DNA from: an uncultured Duncaniella sp.
GTDB taxonomy: Bacteria > Bacteroidota > Bacteroidia > Bacteroidales > Muribaculaceae
NCBI GenBank assembly: GCA_958352885.1
Contig: CATWQI010000004.1
Span: 62,001 to 126,000, forward strand
DNA length: 64,000 nt
Direction of reading: 5' to 3'
The translations under genes were made by a program, and so were the position numbers. The notes under the pieces were generated by a model that saw only the letters and a list, made by a program, of their open reading frames with translations, ran no database searches and had not been told where the DNA came from. Shown here in pieces: positions 34,008-43,282 of the stretch. Within the stretch, counting starts at the first letter, position 1. Every line of letters begins with the position of its first letter.

Positions 34008-35579
34008 TTATTCAAATGAACCCATCTTTAGGAAGTTGACTTCTTCCTGGGTGAGATAACGCCAGCGACCGCGCGGGAGGTTCTTCTTGGTGAGTCCGGC
34101 GAAGTATACACGGTCAAGCTTGGTGACATGGTAACCAAGACTCTCGAAGATGCGACGAACTATGCGGTTGCGACCGGAGTGAATCTCGATACCCGCCTGG
34201 TTGCGGTCGGTTTCGGTGGCATAGCTTATGGCGTCAGCATGGATAGGACCGTCCTCAAGCTCAATACCGTCGGCTATACGCTGCATGTCTTCTTCGGCGA
34301 TATCCTTGTCAGTCCATACATGATAGATTTTTTTCTTCACGAATTTGGGGTGTGTGAGCTTGGATGCGAGGTCACCGTCGTTGGTGAGCAGAAGTACGCC
34401 TGTTGTGTTGCGGTCAAGACGGCCTACAGGGTATATGCGCTCTTCGCATGCGCCTTTCACGAGGTCCATTACGGTGAGGCGTCCGTTCGGGTCATCGCTT
34501 GTGGTCACGCAATCCTTCGGTTTGTTGAGGAGAATGTAGCACTTGCTCTCAAGAGTGACAACCTTGTCGTTGTATTCCACCACATCATCGTGTGAAATCT
34601 TTGTTCCGAGTTCGGTGACAACCTCTCCGTTGACCTTGATGAGTCCCTGCTGGATGTATTCGTCAGCTTCACGGCGTGAGCAGAGTCCTGCGTTTGCCAT
34701 GAATTTGTTGAGGCGAATCTGTTCTGTCGGGTCGGGAAGCGGTAGTTCGTATTCGATGCGTTTGGGGCGCGGAGTAAAGCTTCTGCCTCCCTGTGGCATG
34801 CCGAATTGATTCTGGCGGGGCTGCTGTTTTTTGTTGAATCCGCCCTGGCGGTTGTTGTTATTGTATCCGCCCTGACGATTATTGTTATTATATCCGCCCT
34901 GGCGGTTGTTGTTATTGTATCCGCCCTGACGATTATTGTTGTTATATCCGCCCTGGCGGTTGTTGTTGTTGTTGTATCCGCCCTGACGGTTATTGTTGTT
35001 GTATCCGCCTTGACGATTATTGTTGTTGTATCCGCCCTGACGGTTGTTGTTGTATCCGCCTTGACGGTTATTGTTGTATCCACCCTGGCGGTTGTTGTTG
35101 TATCCGCCTTGGCGATTGTTGTTGTAATTGTTGTACCCTCCCTGGTTGTTATAGCGGTTGTAATTGTTCTGGCGGGGCTGGTAGCCTGTATTCTCGCCTT
35201 CAGCTGAAGTTGAGGTTACACCTTCAGCGTTGGTTTGAGGTTCTCCTTCTGTCTGGGGAACGTTCTGGCGGGGCTGGTAACCACTCTGGTTGTTGTAGCG
35301 GTTATTGTTGTTGTAACGGTTGTATCCACCCTGCTGATTGCCATAACGGTTGTTATTGTTGTATCCGCCCTGACGGTTGTTGTAAGGACGCTGCTGATAG
35401 GGACGGTTGCCGTAGTTGTTGCCATAGGACTGATGGCGTTCCTGATTGTCCGCTTGCCCATGCTCGTTTGATGAGGTGAATTCTGAGCCGGTGTTTTCCA
35501 GCCGGTTCTCCGGTTGCTCTGCGTTGACCGGTCTCACACCAATACGCGGTCTCTTGCCTTTCTTTTCGTTGCTGTCCAT
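34008..35579 (-). CDS. rluB: RluB-type 23S rRNA pseudouridine synthase with long Asn/Arg/Gly-rich N-terminal tail
   Basis: A 523-residue protein. The C-terminal 235 residues are a normal S4 domain (LNKFMANAGLCSRREADEYI) plus RsuA/RluB/E/F catalytic domain with the Asp in GRLDRNTTGVLLLTNDG. The N-terminal 285 residues are low-complexity: residues about 152-248 hold eleven successive units of 3-5 Asn then RQGGY (the last RQGGF), flanked by more Gly/Tyr/Asn/Gln repeats. Such RGG/YN-rich tails are probably disordered and RNA-binding. The catalytic domain would modify 23S rRNA; RluB versus RluE/F is uncertain. Candidate -7 at 35755-35763; asnS follows. Confidence 0.9.
   Translation of the reverse strand: MDSNEKKGKRPRIGVRPVNAEQPENRLENTGSEFTSSNEHGQADNQERHQSYGNNYGNRPYQQRPYNNRQGGYNNNNRYGNQQGGYNRYNNNNRYNNQSGYQPRQNVPQTEGEPQTNAEGVTSTSAEGENTGYQPRQNNYNRYNNQGGYNNYNNNRQGGYNNNRQGGYNNNRQGGYNNNRQGGYNNNNRQGGYNNNNRQGGYNNNNNRQGGYNNNNRQGGYNNNNRQGGYNNNNRQGGYNNNNRQGGFNKKQQPRQNQFGMPQGGRSFTPRPKRIEYELPLPDPTEQIRLNKFMANAGLCSRREADEYIQQGLIKVNGEVVTELGTKISHDDVVEYNDKVVTLESKCYILLNKPKDCVTTSDDPNGRLTVMDLVKGACEERIYPVGRLDRNTTGVLLLTNDGDLASKLTHPKFVKKKIYHVWTDKDIAEEDMQRIADGIELEDGPIHADAISYATETDRNQAGIEIHSGRNRIVRRIFESLGYHVTKLDRVYFAGLTKKNLPRGRWRYLTQEEVNFLKMGSFE
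34835..35123 (-). repeat. Tandem coding repeats in the rluB-like gene
   Basis: Eleven consecutive degenerate units of 24, 27 or 30 bp encoding N(3-5)RQGGY. Asn counts read from the N-terminal side are 3,3,3,3,4,4,5,4,4,4,4, so unit length changes in whole codons, as replication slippage under reading-frame selection would give. Confidence 0.85.
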
Positions 35580-35754
35580 AATCGTTTGTGATTTCTTTAA
35601 ATTGTTAAAATTGTTTGATTTTGTCGCTGCCTCGCGGCTGCATACGGTTTGGAAAAATGTTTGTTTACGAATTATAAATCTAAGACTTGTTGATTTTATG
35701 ATTAATGATTTGAATGAGTATCCTAATCCAATACCTAATCGGAATTTTCCAACC

Positions 35755-35763
35755 GCAAAATTA
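35755..35763 (-). promoter_or_regulatory. -7 element of the rluB-asnS operon
   Basis: Minus-strand TAATTTTGC. The nearest TTTG upstream is 25 bp away, too far for a good fit. Confidence 0.4.
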
Positions 35764-35931
35764 AAGATTATTTTCGTGAATACCTACGCAAAAAAGAAAA
35801 AATAATTGTTAAAATAATAGATGTGATGTAATAAATTTGTATTGGAAGTGTTGTTCTGCGTTAAAATCCTCGTATGTGACTAAAATATGTAATAATTTGT
35901 AGTCAATTGCGCCTTGTTTGATTTTTATTTG

Positions 35932-35940
35932 TAACTTTGC
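35932..35940 (+). promoter_or_regulatory. -7 element of the NSS transporter gene
   Basis: TAACTTTGC, 53 bp before the ATG. The best -33 candidate is ATTG at 35906-35909, 22 bp upstream. Confidence 0.5.
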
Positions 35941-35993
35941 CGGCTGAAGATTAATGAAATTTTAAAATTTAGGCATTAGCCGATATTAGTGAT

Positions 35994-37343
35994 ATGACTG
36001 AAAAAAGAGCGCAGTTTGCCACACGCCTGGGCGTGATTGCCACAACGGTTGGTTCGGCAGTGGGATTGGGTAATATATGGCGTTTCCCTTATGAGGCCGG
36101 AGTGCATGGCGGTGGTGCGTTTCTGTTGATTGACCTGCTGTTTATATTCGTGATAGGAGTTCCGGTGATTTGCGCTGAATTTATAATCGGCAGGCATACC
36201 GGTTCGAATGTCCGTGGGGCGTTCAAGCGACTGGCTCCAGGGAAGCCGTGGGGTGTGGTTGGATATATAGGTATTCTGGCATCGTTGCTCATATTGAGTT
36301 TCTACTCGGTGGTGGCGGGATGGACGCTTGAGTATATATATCAATCCATAACGGATTTTTCAGGGGTGCATACGGCGGAAGGGTTGCATGACCAGTTCGA
36401 TCGGTTCGCGCAGTCAAACTGGCGTCCGGTTATGTGGACAGTCGTGTTTTTGCTTTGCAATTACTGTATATTGTCACGCGGTGTGCGTAAAGGCATTGAG
36501 AAGATGTCAAATATCTTAATGCCGCTGCTATTCCTGATACTTCTGATTTTTGCGGTTAATTCGCTCATGATGCCGGAAGCATCCCGTGGTCTCGAATTTC
36601 TGTTTAACCCGGATTTCTCAAAAGTGACCCCCGCTGTGCTTCTTGGGGGGATGGGGCAGGCTTTTTTCTCGCTGAGTCTCGGACTTGGATGCCTGATAAC
36701 ATACTCAAGCTATTTTAAAAAGGATACACCGCTTGTCAGGACAGCGTTTACCACAGCAGGGCTTGACACATTGGTGTCTATATTGGCAGGAGTGATAATA
36801 TTTCCTGCTGTGTTCACTTTCGGGCAAGAACCGGCAGCCGGTCCTAAACTGGTGTTTGAGATATTGCCCTCCATATTCAGCAATCTGGGTGGCGGTGTGA
36901 TATGGTCAACCTTCTTTTTCGTACTGCTTTTCCTTGCGTCGTTGACCTCCACGATATCCATGAGTGAAATCTCAATAGCTTACTTTGTGGAGGAGTTCGG
37001 GATGGGACGCAGGAAAGCGACAGCGCTTAACTTTTCAATAGCATTGGTATTCGGTACATTGTGCGCCCTTTCGTTCGGATGTATGAGCGATTTTACGATC
37101 TGCGGCATGACGCTGTTCAATCTGTTTGACTATCTGTCATCCAATATACTTCTCCCGGTCGGAGGTATGATAATATCTGTATTTGTGGGGTGGGTGCTTG
37201 ACCGAGCTGTCCTAAAGGAGGAGCTGGGGAGTCCTGCCGGTCCTCTGATGCGCTTTGTGGTGAGGGCGATAGTATTTTGTCTCAGATATGTGGCTCCTAT
37301 ATGCATAGGAATGGTGTTTGTGTTTGGATTAGGAATATTTTGA
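35994..37343 (+). CDS. Sodium-dependent transporter, NSS/SNF family
   Basis: A 449-residue membrane protein with 11-12 helices. Helix 1 shows the family signature TTVGSAVGLGNIWRFPYEAG (near residues 17-36), holding the sodium and substrate site; GGMGQAFFSLSLGLGCLITYSSY is the helix 6 region. Bacterial members (LeuT, TnaT, MhsT) take up amino acids with Na+. Which amino acid is imported here cannot be told. Length is normal. It stands alone, with branching enzyme following after about 100 bp. Confidence 0.94.
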   Translation: MTEKRAQFATRLGVIATTVGSAVGLGNIWRFPYEAGVHGGGAFLLIDLLFIFVIGVPVICAEFIIGRHTGSNVRGAFKRLAPGKPWGVVGYIGILASLLILSFYSVVAGWTLEYIYQSITDFSGVHTAEGLHDQFDRFAQSNWRPVMWTVVFLLCNYCILSRGVRKGIEKMSNILMPLLFLILLIFAVNSLMMPEASRGLEFLFNPDFSKVTPAVLLGGMGQAFFSLSLGLGCLITYSSYFKKDTPLVRTAFTTAGLDTLVSILAGVIIFPAVFTFGQEPAAGPKLVFEILPSIFSNLGGGVIWSTFFFVLLFLASLTSTISMSEISIAYFVEEFGMGRRKATALNFSIALVFGTLCALSFGCMSDFTICGMTLFNLFDYLSSNILLPVGGMIISVFVGWVLDRAVLKEELGSPAGPLMRFVVRAIVFCLRYVAPICIGMVFVFGLGIF

Positions 37344-37441
37344 GCAGGTTCAGCCGGAGATTTAACAATATATATGATTGGTATATGAAATATTATTATT
37401 AAGTTTGTGGAAACTATACGAATAATATATAATCATCATAT

Positions 37442-39484
37442 ATGAAAAAGAAGACTCTCAACATTATTAAAAATGATCCGTGGCTCGAGCCTTATAGTGA
37501 GGCTATAATCGGTCGCCATAACGATGCAATCAACAAGGAACATGAGCTTTGCGGAGCTGGCGGTTCTCTTGATTCGTTTGCAAACGCTCACAATTATTTC
37601 GGTCTTCACCGTACTGCTGACGGATGGGTCTTCAGAGAATGGGCTCCTAAAGCTACAGGCATAACTCTGATAGGGGACTTCTCGAAATGGAAAGTGATGA
37701 AAAAATATGCCCTCAAACCGAAAGCCAACGGTGTGTGGGAATTGAAGATGAAACCGGATGCCTTGCATCACGGCGACCTATATAAGATGATAGTGACTTG
37801 GGACGGAGGAAGCGGCGAGCGTATACCCGCCTATGCAACCCGCGTGGTTCAGGATGAGGTGACTCATGTGTTCTCTGCCCAGGTGTGGGCTCCTGATGCT
37901 TACAAGTGGAAGATCAAAAAATTCCGACCGGACACACGTCCGCTCCTGATATATGAGTGCCATATCGGCATGGCGCAGGAGAAGGAGGGGATAGGCACTT
38001 ATACTGAGTTCCGTGACCTTGTGCTCCCCAGAATTGCCAAAGACGGCTACAATGCCATACAGATTATGGCTATACAGGAGCATCCTTACTATGGCTCGTT
38101 TGGTTATCATGTGTCGAGTTTCTATGCGCCTTCAAGCCGTTTCGGCACGCCTGAGGAACTGAAATCGCTGATTGACCGGGCGCATGAGCTTGGTATCGCA
38201 GTGATAATGGATATCGTGCATTCACATGCGGTGAAAAATGAGGTCGAGGGGCTCGGGCGTCTTGACGGCAGTTATGACCAATACTTCTATGGCGACGGCA
38301 GACGTGAGCATCCGGCATGGGATTCTCTCTGCTTTGATTATGGAAAGAATGATGTGCTGAACTTCCTGCTCTCAAACTGTAAGTACTGGCTTCAGGAATT
38401 CCGTTTTGACGGGTTCCGTTTTGACGGAGTTACATCGATGCTCTATTACAGTCACGGTCTCGGACAGGCGTTCGGCAGTTATGATGATTACTATAACGGA
38501 AATGAGGATACCAATGCCATAACATACCTGACTCTTGCCAACAAACTGATTCATGAAATCAATCCTCATGCCATAACAATAGCCGAGGAGATGAGCGGCA
38601 TGCCTGGGCTCGCAGTCCCGGTGAAGGATGGCGGAATCGGATTTGACTACCGAATGGCAATGGGTATACCCGATTACTGGATTAAGCTTCTTAAGGAAAA
38701 GAAAGATGAGGATTGGCGTCCGACTTCGATATTCTGGGAACTCACCAACCGCAGGGCTGATGAGAAAACCATATCGTATGTTGAGAGCCACGACCAGGCT
38801 CTTGTTGGGGATAAAACAGTCATATTCCGGCTGATAGACAAGGAAATGTACTGGCATATGATGAAGGGTGACGACAATATGGTTGTGGCGCGCGGAATCG
38901 CTTTGCACAAGATGATCCGTCTTGTTACCGCATCTACCATCAATGGCGGCTATCTCAATTTTATGGGTAATGAATTCGGACATCCCGAATGGATTGATTT
39001 CCCTCGCGAAGGGAACGGATGGAGCTATAAGTACGCTCGCCGCCAATGGGATTTGGTGGATAGGGATGAGTTGAAATATGTGTATCTGAATGATTTTGAC
39101 AATGCAATGATTCATACCATATCAGACATCTATAATTTCCAGGCGCTCCCGGTTGTGAAACTGTGGGAAAAGGATGACGATCAGGTGCTGGCATATATGC
39201 GTGGCGATCTTGTGTTTGTGTACAATTTCAATCCGTCAAAATCATTCACCGGTTATGGGGTGCTTGCTCCCGCCGGGGAGTATGATGTCGTGCTTTCAAC
39301 CGACAATCCTGCGTTTGGCGGATATGGTAACATAGATGAGTCAGTCTCGCATCTTACGCAGAACGACCCTCTGTTCTCACCCTCGGGCCGTGAGTGGCTG
39401 CGTCTGTATCTGCCGCCTCGCTCTGCTCAGGTGCTGCGCATGCGCCGTAATGCTCCTGAAAAGAAATCTTCCAAGAAAAAATAG
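37442..39484 (+). CDS. glgB: 1,4-alpha-glucan branching enzyme (eukaryotic-type GH13)
   Basis: A 680-residue enzyme that makes alpha-1,6 branches in glycogen. The N-terminus (NDPWLEPYSEAIIGRHN) and CBM48 segment (FREWAPKATGITLIGDFSKW) match the eukaryotic-like branching enzymes rather than the E. coli type. Catalytic residues: nucleophile Asp in FRFDGVTSMLY, acid/base Glu in TIAEEMSGMPG, and Asp in YVESHDQALVGDKT. The C-terminal all-beta domain ends in a basic RRNAPEKKSSKKK tail. Followed by a strong terminator, so monocistronic. Confidence 0.94.
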   Translation: MKKKTLNIIKNDPWLEPYSEAIIGRHNDAINKEHELCGAGGSLDSFANAHNYFGLHRTADGWVFREWAPKATGITLIGDFSKWKVMKKYALKPKANGVWELKMKPDALHHGDLYKMIVTWDGGSGERIPAYATRVVQDEVTHVFSAQVWAPDAYKWKIKKFRPDTRPLLIYECHIGMAQEKEGIGTYTEFRDLVLPRIAKDGYNAIQIMAIQEHPYYGSFGYHVSSFYAPSSRFGTPEELKSLIDRAHELGIAVIMDIVHSHAVKNEVEGLGRLDGSYDQYFYGDGRREHPAWDSLCFDYGKNDVLNFLLSNCKYWLQEFRFDGFRFDGVTSMLYYSHGLGQAFGSYDDYYNGNEDTNAITYLTLANKLIHEINPHAITIAEEMSGMPGLAVPVKDGGIGFDYRMAMGIPDYWIKLLKEKKDEDWRPTSIFWELTNRRADEKTISYVESHDQALVGDKTVIFRLIDKEMYWHMMKGDDNMVVARGIALHKMIRLVTASTINGGYLNFMGNEFGHPEWIDFPREGNGWSYKYARRQWDLVDRDELKYVYLNDFDNAMIHTISDIYNFQALPVVKLWEKDDDQVLAYMRGDLVFVYNFNPSKSFTGYGVLAPAGEYDVVLSTDNPAFGGYGNIDESVSHLTQNDPLFSPSGREWLRLYLPPRSAQVLRMRRNAPEKKSSKKK

Positions 39485-39515
39485 CCCCTCTTTATTCTTA
39501 GGGACAACAAATAGT

Positions 39516-39555
39516 ATCTCCTCCGTGCCATTATGGCATGGAGGAGATGCTTTTT
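39516..39555 (+). terminator. Intrinsic terminator after glgB
   Basis: A 15-bp stem (arms from ATCTCCTCC to its complement at 39548, inner TGCCA/TGGCA, one G-T pair) with a 3-nt loop, followed by GCTTTTTATTTT. Confidence 0.85.
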
Positions 39556-39592
39556 ATTTTGTGTTTTTGTTGGAATTTTGGATGAAATGTTG

Positions 39593-39601
39593 TAACTTTG
39601 C
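39593..39601 (+). promoter_or_regulatory. -7 element of gdhA
   Basis: TAACTTTGC, about 110 bp before the ATG. The -33 candidate TTGG at 39570-39573 is 19 bp upstream. Confidence 0.55.
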
Positions 39602-39711
39602 ATCGAAAGTTGCGAATAATGTGACAAATTGTTACTTTTCGGCATGATTTTTTAACCGAAAGATAGAATAATTATACTAACTTAAGAATATAAAATTTTT
39701 CCAATTAAGGT

Positions 39712-41049
39712 ATGAATGCAGTTGCAGTTATCGACGATTTGAAACGTCGTTTCCCTAACGAACCTGAGTATATTCAGGCAGTAGAAGAGGTGTTGACCAC
39801 TATTGAAGATGTATATAACGATAATCCGGAATTTGACCGGTACAATCTTATAGAGCGCCTTTGCATTCCCGATCGTATTTTTGCATTCCGCGTGTCCTGG
39901 GTGGACGACAAGGGCAAGGTACACAACAATATGGGCTACCGTGTACAGCACAACAATGCAATCGGTCCGTACAAAGGTGGTATCCGTTTCCACTCCTCAG
40001 TCAATCTTTCAATCCTCAAGTTCCTTGCGTTTGAGCAGACTTTCAAGAACTCTCTGACTACTCTCGCCATGGGTGGTGCCAAGGGTGGCAGTGACTTCTC
40101 GCCCAGAGGGAAGAGCGATATGGAAGTGATGCGCTTCTGCCAGGCTTTCATTCAGGAGCTCTGGCGTCAAATCGGTCCTGACACTGATGTGCCTGCCGGC
40201 GATATAGGTGTAGGCGGTCGTGAAGTTGGCTATATGTTTGGTGAATATAAGAAGATGGCACGTGAGTTTACCGGCACATTTACCGGCAAGGGCATTGAGT
40301 TTGGAGGTTCACTTATCCGTCCGGAAGCTACCGGTTATGGTAATGTGTATTTCCTGCTTGAGATGCTTAAGACCCGTGGTATTGACATTGCTGGTAAGCG
40401 AGTGGCTATCTCCGGTTCGGGCAATGTTGCCACTTACACAGCCGAGAAACTTCTTTCACTTGGAGCCAAGGTGGTGTCTATGAGCGACAGCGACGGTTCG
40501 ATTTATGTGCCCGACGGCATAACCGAGGAGCAGCTCGCATATATCTTTAAGCTTAAGAATATTTACCGTGGACGTATCCGTGAGTTTGCTGAGGAGTACG
40601 AATGCCAGTATTTCGAGGGTGAGCGTCCCTGGCAGCATGTTGCATGTGACATTGCGATGCCTTCGGCTACGCAGAATGAGATTGACGGTGACGATGCGCG
40701 TGCTCTTATAGCCAACGGTTGCATAGCCGTGAGCGAAGGAGCGAATATGCCTTCTACTCCTGATGCTATCCGTGAGTTCCAGAAGGCGCGCATACTTTAT
40801 GCACCCGGTAAGGCTGCAAATGCCGGTGGTGTGTCTGTATCCGGTCTTGAGATGGCACAGAATTCGCAAAAACTTTCCTGGAGTTCAGAGGAAGTTGACA
40901 ACAAGCTGAAGCAGATAATGTCAGAAATCCACAATCAGTGCGTTAAGTACGGCACCGAGCCTGACGGTTACATCAACTACGTGCGAGGCGCTAATGTGGC
41001 AGGCTTCATGAAGGTTGCCCGCGCCATGATGGCACAGGGCGTGCTCTGA
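39712..41049 (+). CDS. gdhA: NADP-type glutamate dehydrogenase
   Basis: A 445-residue hexameric-type GDH that makes glutamate from 2-oxoglutarate and ammonia. The substrate-binding region YKGGIRFHSSVNLSILKFLA (near residue 88), the catalytic Lys in MGGAKGGSDF and the Rossmann GSGNVATYTAEKL (near 232) are intact. Length and sequence match the NADP-specific or dual-cofactor clade common in Bacteroidetes. It has its own promoter with a leader of about 100 nt and an intrinsic terminator. Confidence 0.96.
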   Translation: MNAVAVIDDLKRRFPNEPEYIQAVEEVLTTIEDVYNDNPEFDRYNLIERLCIPDRIFAFRVSWVDDKGKVHNNMGYRVQHNNAIGPYKGGIRFHSSVNLSILKFLAFEQTFKNSLTTLAMGGAKGGSDFSPRGKSDMEVMRFCQAFIQELWRQIGPDTDVPAGDIGVGGREVGYMFGEYKKMAREFTGTFTGKGIEFGGSLIRPEATGYGNVYFLLEMLKTRGIDIAGKRVAISGSGNVATYTAEKLLSLGAKVVSMSDSDGSIYVPDGITEEQLAYIFKLKNIYRGRIREFAEEYECQYFEGERPWQHVACDIAMPSATQNEIDGDDARALIANGCIAVSEGANMPSTPDAIREFQKARILYAPGKAANAGGVSVSGLEMAQNSQKLSWSSEEVDNKLKQIMSEIHNQCVKYGTEPDGYINYVRGANVAGFMKVARAMMAQGVL

Positions 41050-41084
41050 TATTTTACTTGTTATAAGCAGATTTAAATTAATAG

Positions 41085-41124
41085 AATAACCGGTAACCCA
41101 GTTCTGGGTTGCCGGTTATTTTTT
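41085..41124. terminator. Intrinsic terminator between gdhA and kdsB
   Basis: Arms AATAACCGG/CCGGTTATT plus inner AACCC/GGGTT with one mismatch, then TTTTTT on the plus strand. It separates convergent genes. Confidence 0.88.
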
Positions 41125-41150
41125 CCTGTATGTGGCATGTAGTGCGTCGG

Positions 41151-41900
41151 CTATGGGAGATTTAGCCTGTTGATGCGGTTCAAGTCCTCAGGGGTATCGA
41201 CCGGATATGACTTGTGAGGAGTGATTGCGGCTGTTATGTAATAGCCGTTCTCTAACCATTTGAGTTGCTCGAGCGATTCAGCTTCCTCAAGAGGTGATGT
41301 AGGCAGTGATATGATGTCACGCAGAGTGTCAGGGCGGAACCCGTAGAGTCCGATATGGGTATGGAATGTCGCGGATGCAAGCCATTGTTGCCACTTGTGA
41401 CTACGGACATACGGGATGATGGAACGGCTGAAGTAAAGCACTCTGCCGTTCAGGTCCATAGTCATTTTGACTCTGTCCGGACTGAAAAGTGCCTCAAATC
41501 CATCTGCCGGGTCAAATTTATGGGCCAATGTGCCTATCTGCGTTTCGCTGTCATCATTGAGCAATGCTGCTACCGCCTCTATCTGCTCGGGATGGATGTA
41601 TGGCTCGTCCCCCTGGATATTAATCACCATATCGGCGGTTATTCCCGACAGAATGTAAGCCTCATATACCCTTGAAGTTCCGTTCGGGCAATCCGCTGAG
41701 GTCATTATTGCCTTCCCGCTGAAACCAACCACTTTTTCATAGATACGCTTGTCGTCGGTTGCCACGATTACGGTATCGAGAACCTTAGATGCTTGCCGGT
41801 AAACACGTTCAATCATCGGCATGCCATTCACGTCGGCAAGCGGTTTGCCGGGGAAACGCGAAGACCCGTATCGAGCAGGGATTATACCGATTATGTTCAT
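41151..41900 (-). CDS. kdsB: 3-deoxy-manno-octulosonate cytidylyltransferase
   Basis: A 249-residue enzyme that activates Kdo as CMP-Kdo for lipid A-core assembly. The nucleotide-binding IPARYGSSRFPGKPL (residues 6-20) and INIQGDEPYIHPEQI (near 94) are diagnostic; VKMTMDLNGRVLYFSRSIIP is also conserved. The start overlaps the nfeD-like stop by 4 bp, so it is the last gene of an envelope operon starting at 45533. Confidence 0.96.
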   Translation of the reverse strand: MNIIGIIPARYGSSRFPGKPLADVNGMPMIERVYRQASKVLDTVIVATDDKRIYEKVVGFSGKAIMTSADCPNGTSRVYEAYILSGITADMVINIQGDEPYIHPEQIEAVAALLNDDSETQIGTLAHKFDPADGFEALFSPDRVKMTMDLNGRVLYFSRSIIPYVRSHKWQQWLASATFHTHIGLYGFRPDTLRDIISLPTSPLEEAESLEQLKWLENGYYITAAITPHKSYPVDTPEDLNRINRLNLP

Positions 41901-43261
41901 ACTTCTTTTACGTATATCTGGGCATTCTCGTATTTTGTCACCTTCACGCGTGTGCCGGCATTGATAAATCCGCGCACAGCCACGGCATCGAGTTCCTCGC
42001 CATTGATTTCCACTTTTCCTGCCGGACGCATGTCGGTGGTGGCTACACCGTCAAGACCGACATATAGCGAAGGTGCCATATCGACACCGATGTATCCGTC
42101 CTTCACTTGCTGGGTGAGGGTAAGATCGGTATGCCTTCTAATCCATTTGGGCCCGTGAGATGAGGTCAGATACCATATCGCCGCTATGGCAAGCAGTACT
42201 CCCACAATGAATATGGCAAGTGACGACCATAGCGATGTCGAGTCCACATGGGTGAGTGAGAATGTGTAGTGCTCAATCAGTCCGAATATTATTGCGAGGC
42301 AGATGCAGATTATGCCCGATATGCCTGTGATACCGAATCCCGGCACAACAAACATCTCAAGCACCACCAGAATGATTCCGATGACAAATATAAGTATGAT
42401 CCAGCTGCTGGCTATTCCTGAAATGTATAACGGCAGGAAATAAAGTGTGGCAGCTATTATGGCGGCGGCTGATGGAAATCCCATACCGGGGGAGTGGAGC
42501 TCCATGTATATACCACCGATTATTATCATTATAAGTACAGCCTGTACAGCCGGATTTGTGAAGAATCCTATCAGATGGTCGAGCCATGTAGGGGTGTATT
42601 CCTTTATCGTATAATCCTTTACATCGAGTTTGGCGAGCGTTTCGGGGATTGATTCGGCTTTTCCGTCAGCGAAATTCCATTTGATGGCTTCGTCAGTGGT
42701 AAATGTGAGCACTCTTGTAGAGTCAATGAGTCCGGGCACTTCGATACGGGTGTCGACCATTGCCTCGGCAATCTTAGGATTGCGCCGCCAGCGCAGACTG
42801 CCGGATTCATCGTTGACTTTGCCGTGATGCTCGGCAGTGGAGCGCATCATGGCACGCATGTATGACTGATATTTGTCGGGCATCGCAGCACCGTCAGCAC
42901 CGTTTACAACAGTGGCTGCTCCCATAGATGCGCCACTGCGCATGAACACTGTGTCGCACGCCAGGGCAATAAGCGCTCCTGCCGAAGCCGCATTATTGTC
43001 AATGAATGCGACTACCGGTTTCCTATAGTTGAGCAGTGCTGTGCGTATGGAGTCGGCATGCACGACAGAACCTCCATAGGTGTTGAGATGAACAAGCAGC
43101 ATGTCTGAATTCCTGGCATCAGCCTCGTTGAGGGCCTCACGTGTGTAACGCCAGGTTTTAGATCCGATTTCGTCATCGAGACGAAGGACATATACCTCTT
43201 TGCCCGGCATGGACATTGAGGATATAGTCATTATCAGCAGCATTAAAAAGTGACGAATCAT
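41897..43261 (-). CDS. NfeD family membrane serine protease-like protein
   Basis: A 454-residue protein starting at ATG 43261 (a TTG two codons upstream is not needed). Signal sequence, then a ClpP-fold serine protease domain (about 25-220) with the catalytic Ser in NNAASAGALIAL, then four to five membrane helices (about 235-370), and a C-terminal NfeD OB-fold (about 385-454, GYIGVDMAPSLYVGLDGVATT). Long-form NfeD proteins cleave membrane-associated partners such as stomatins. No stomatin gene is adjacent, which is unusual; kdsB overlaps instead. Confidence 0.92.
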   Translation of the reverse strand: MIRHFLMLLIMTISSMSMPGKEVYVLRLDDEIGSKTWRYTREALNEADARNSDMLLVHLNTYGGSVVHADSIRTALLNYRKPVVAFIDNNAASAGALIALACDTVFMRSGASMGAATVVNGADGAAMPDKYQSYMRAMMRSTAEHHGKVNDESGSLRWRRNPKIAEAMVDTRIEVPGLIDSTRVLTFTTDEAIKWNFADGKAESIPETLAKLDVKDYTIKEYTPTWLDHLIGFFTNPAVQAVLIMIIIGGIYMELHSPGMGFPSAAAIIAATLYFLPLYISGIASSWIILIFVIGIILVVLEMFVVPGFGITGISGIICICLAIIFGLIEHYTFSLTHVDSTSLWSSLAIFIVGVLLAIAAIWYLTSSHGPKWIRRHTDLTLTQQVKDGYIGVDMAPSLYVGLDGVATTDMRPAGKVEINGEELDAVAVRGFINAGTRVKVTKYENAQIYVKEV

Positions 43262-43282
43262 AAGCAAGAGAGTTTTAATGGT

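Larger units (their letters stand above)
35580..35993. other. Divergent intergenic region rluB/NSS transporter
   Basis: 414 bp, strongly A/T-rich, no supportable gene. It holds one minus-strand -7 box (TAATTTTGC, 35763-35755), giving the rluB-like gene a leader of about 170 nt, and one plus-strand -7 box (TAACTTTGC, 35932-35940) for the transporter. I see nothing else clear. Confidence 0.6.

Noticed and set aside
34835..35123. Regular DNA repeats that could suggest a CRISPR array
   Set aside because: The units are contiguous, vary in whole codons, have no unique spacers and encode the RQGGY tail in frame.
38372..39115. 247-codon open frame antisense to glgB
   Set aside because: The branching enzyme motifs lie on the other strand across the whole stretch; this is a shadow.
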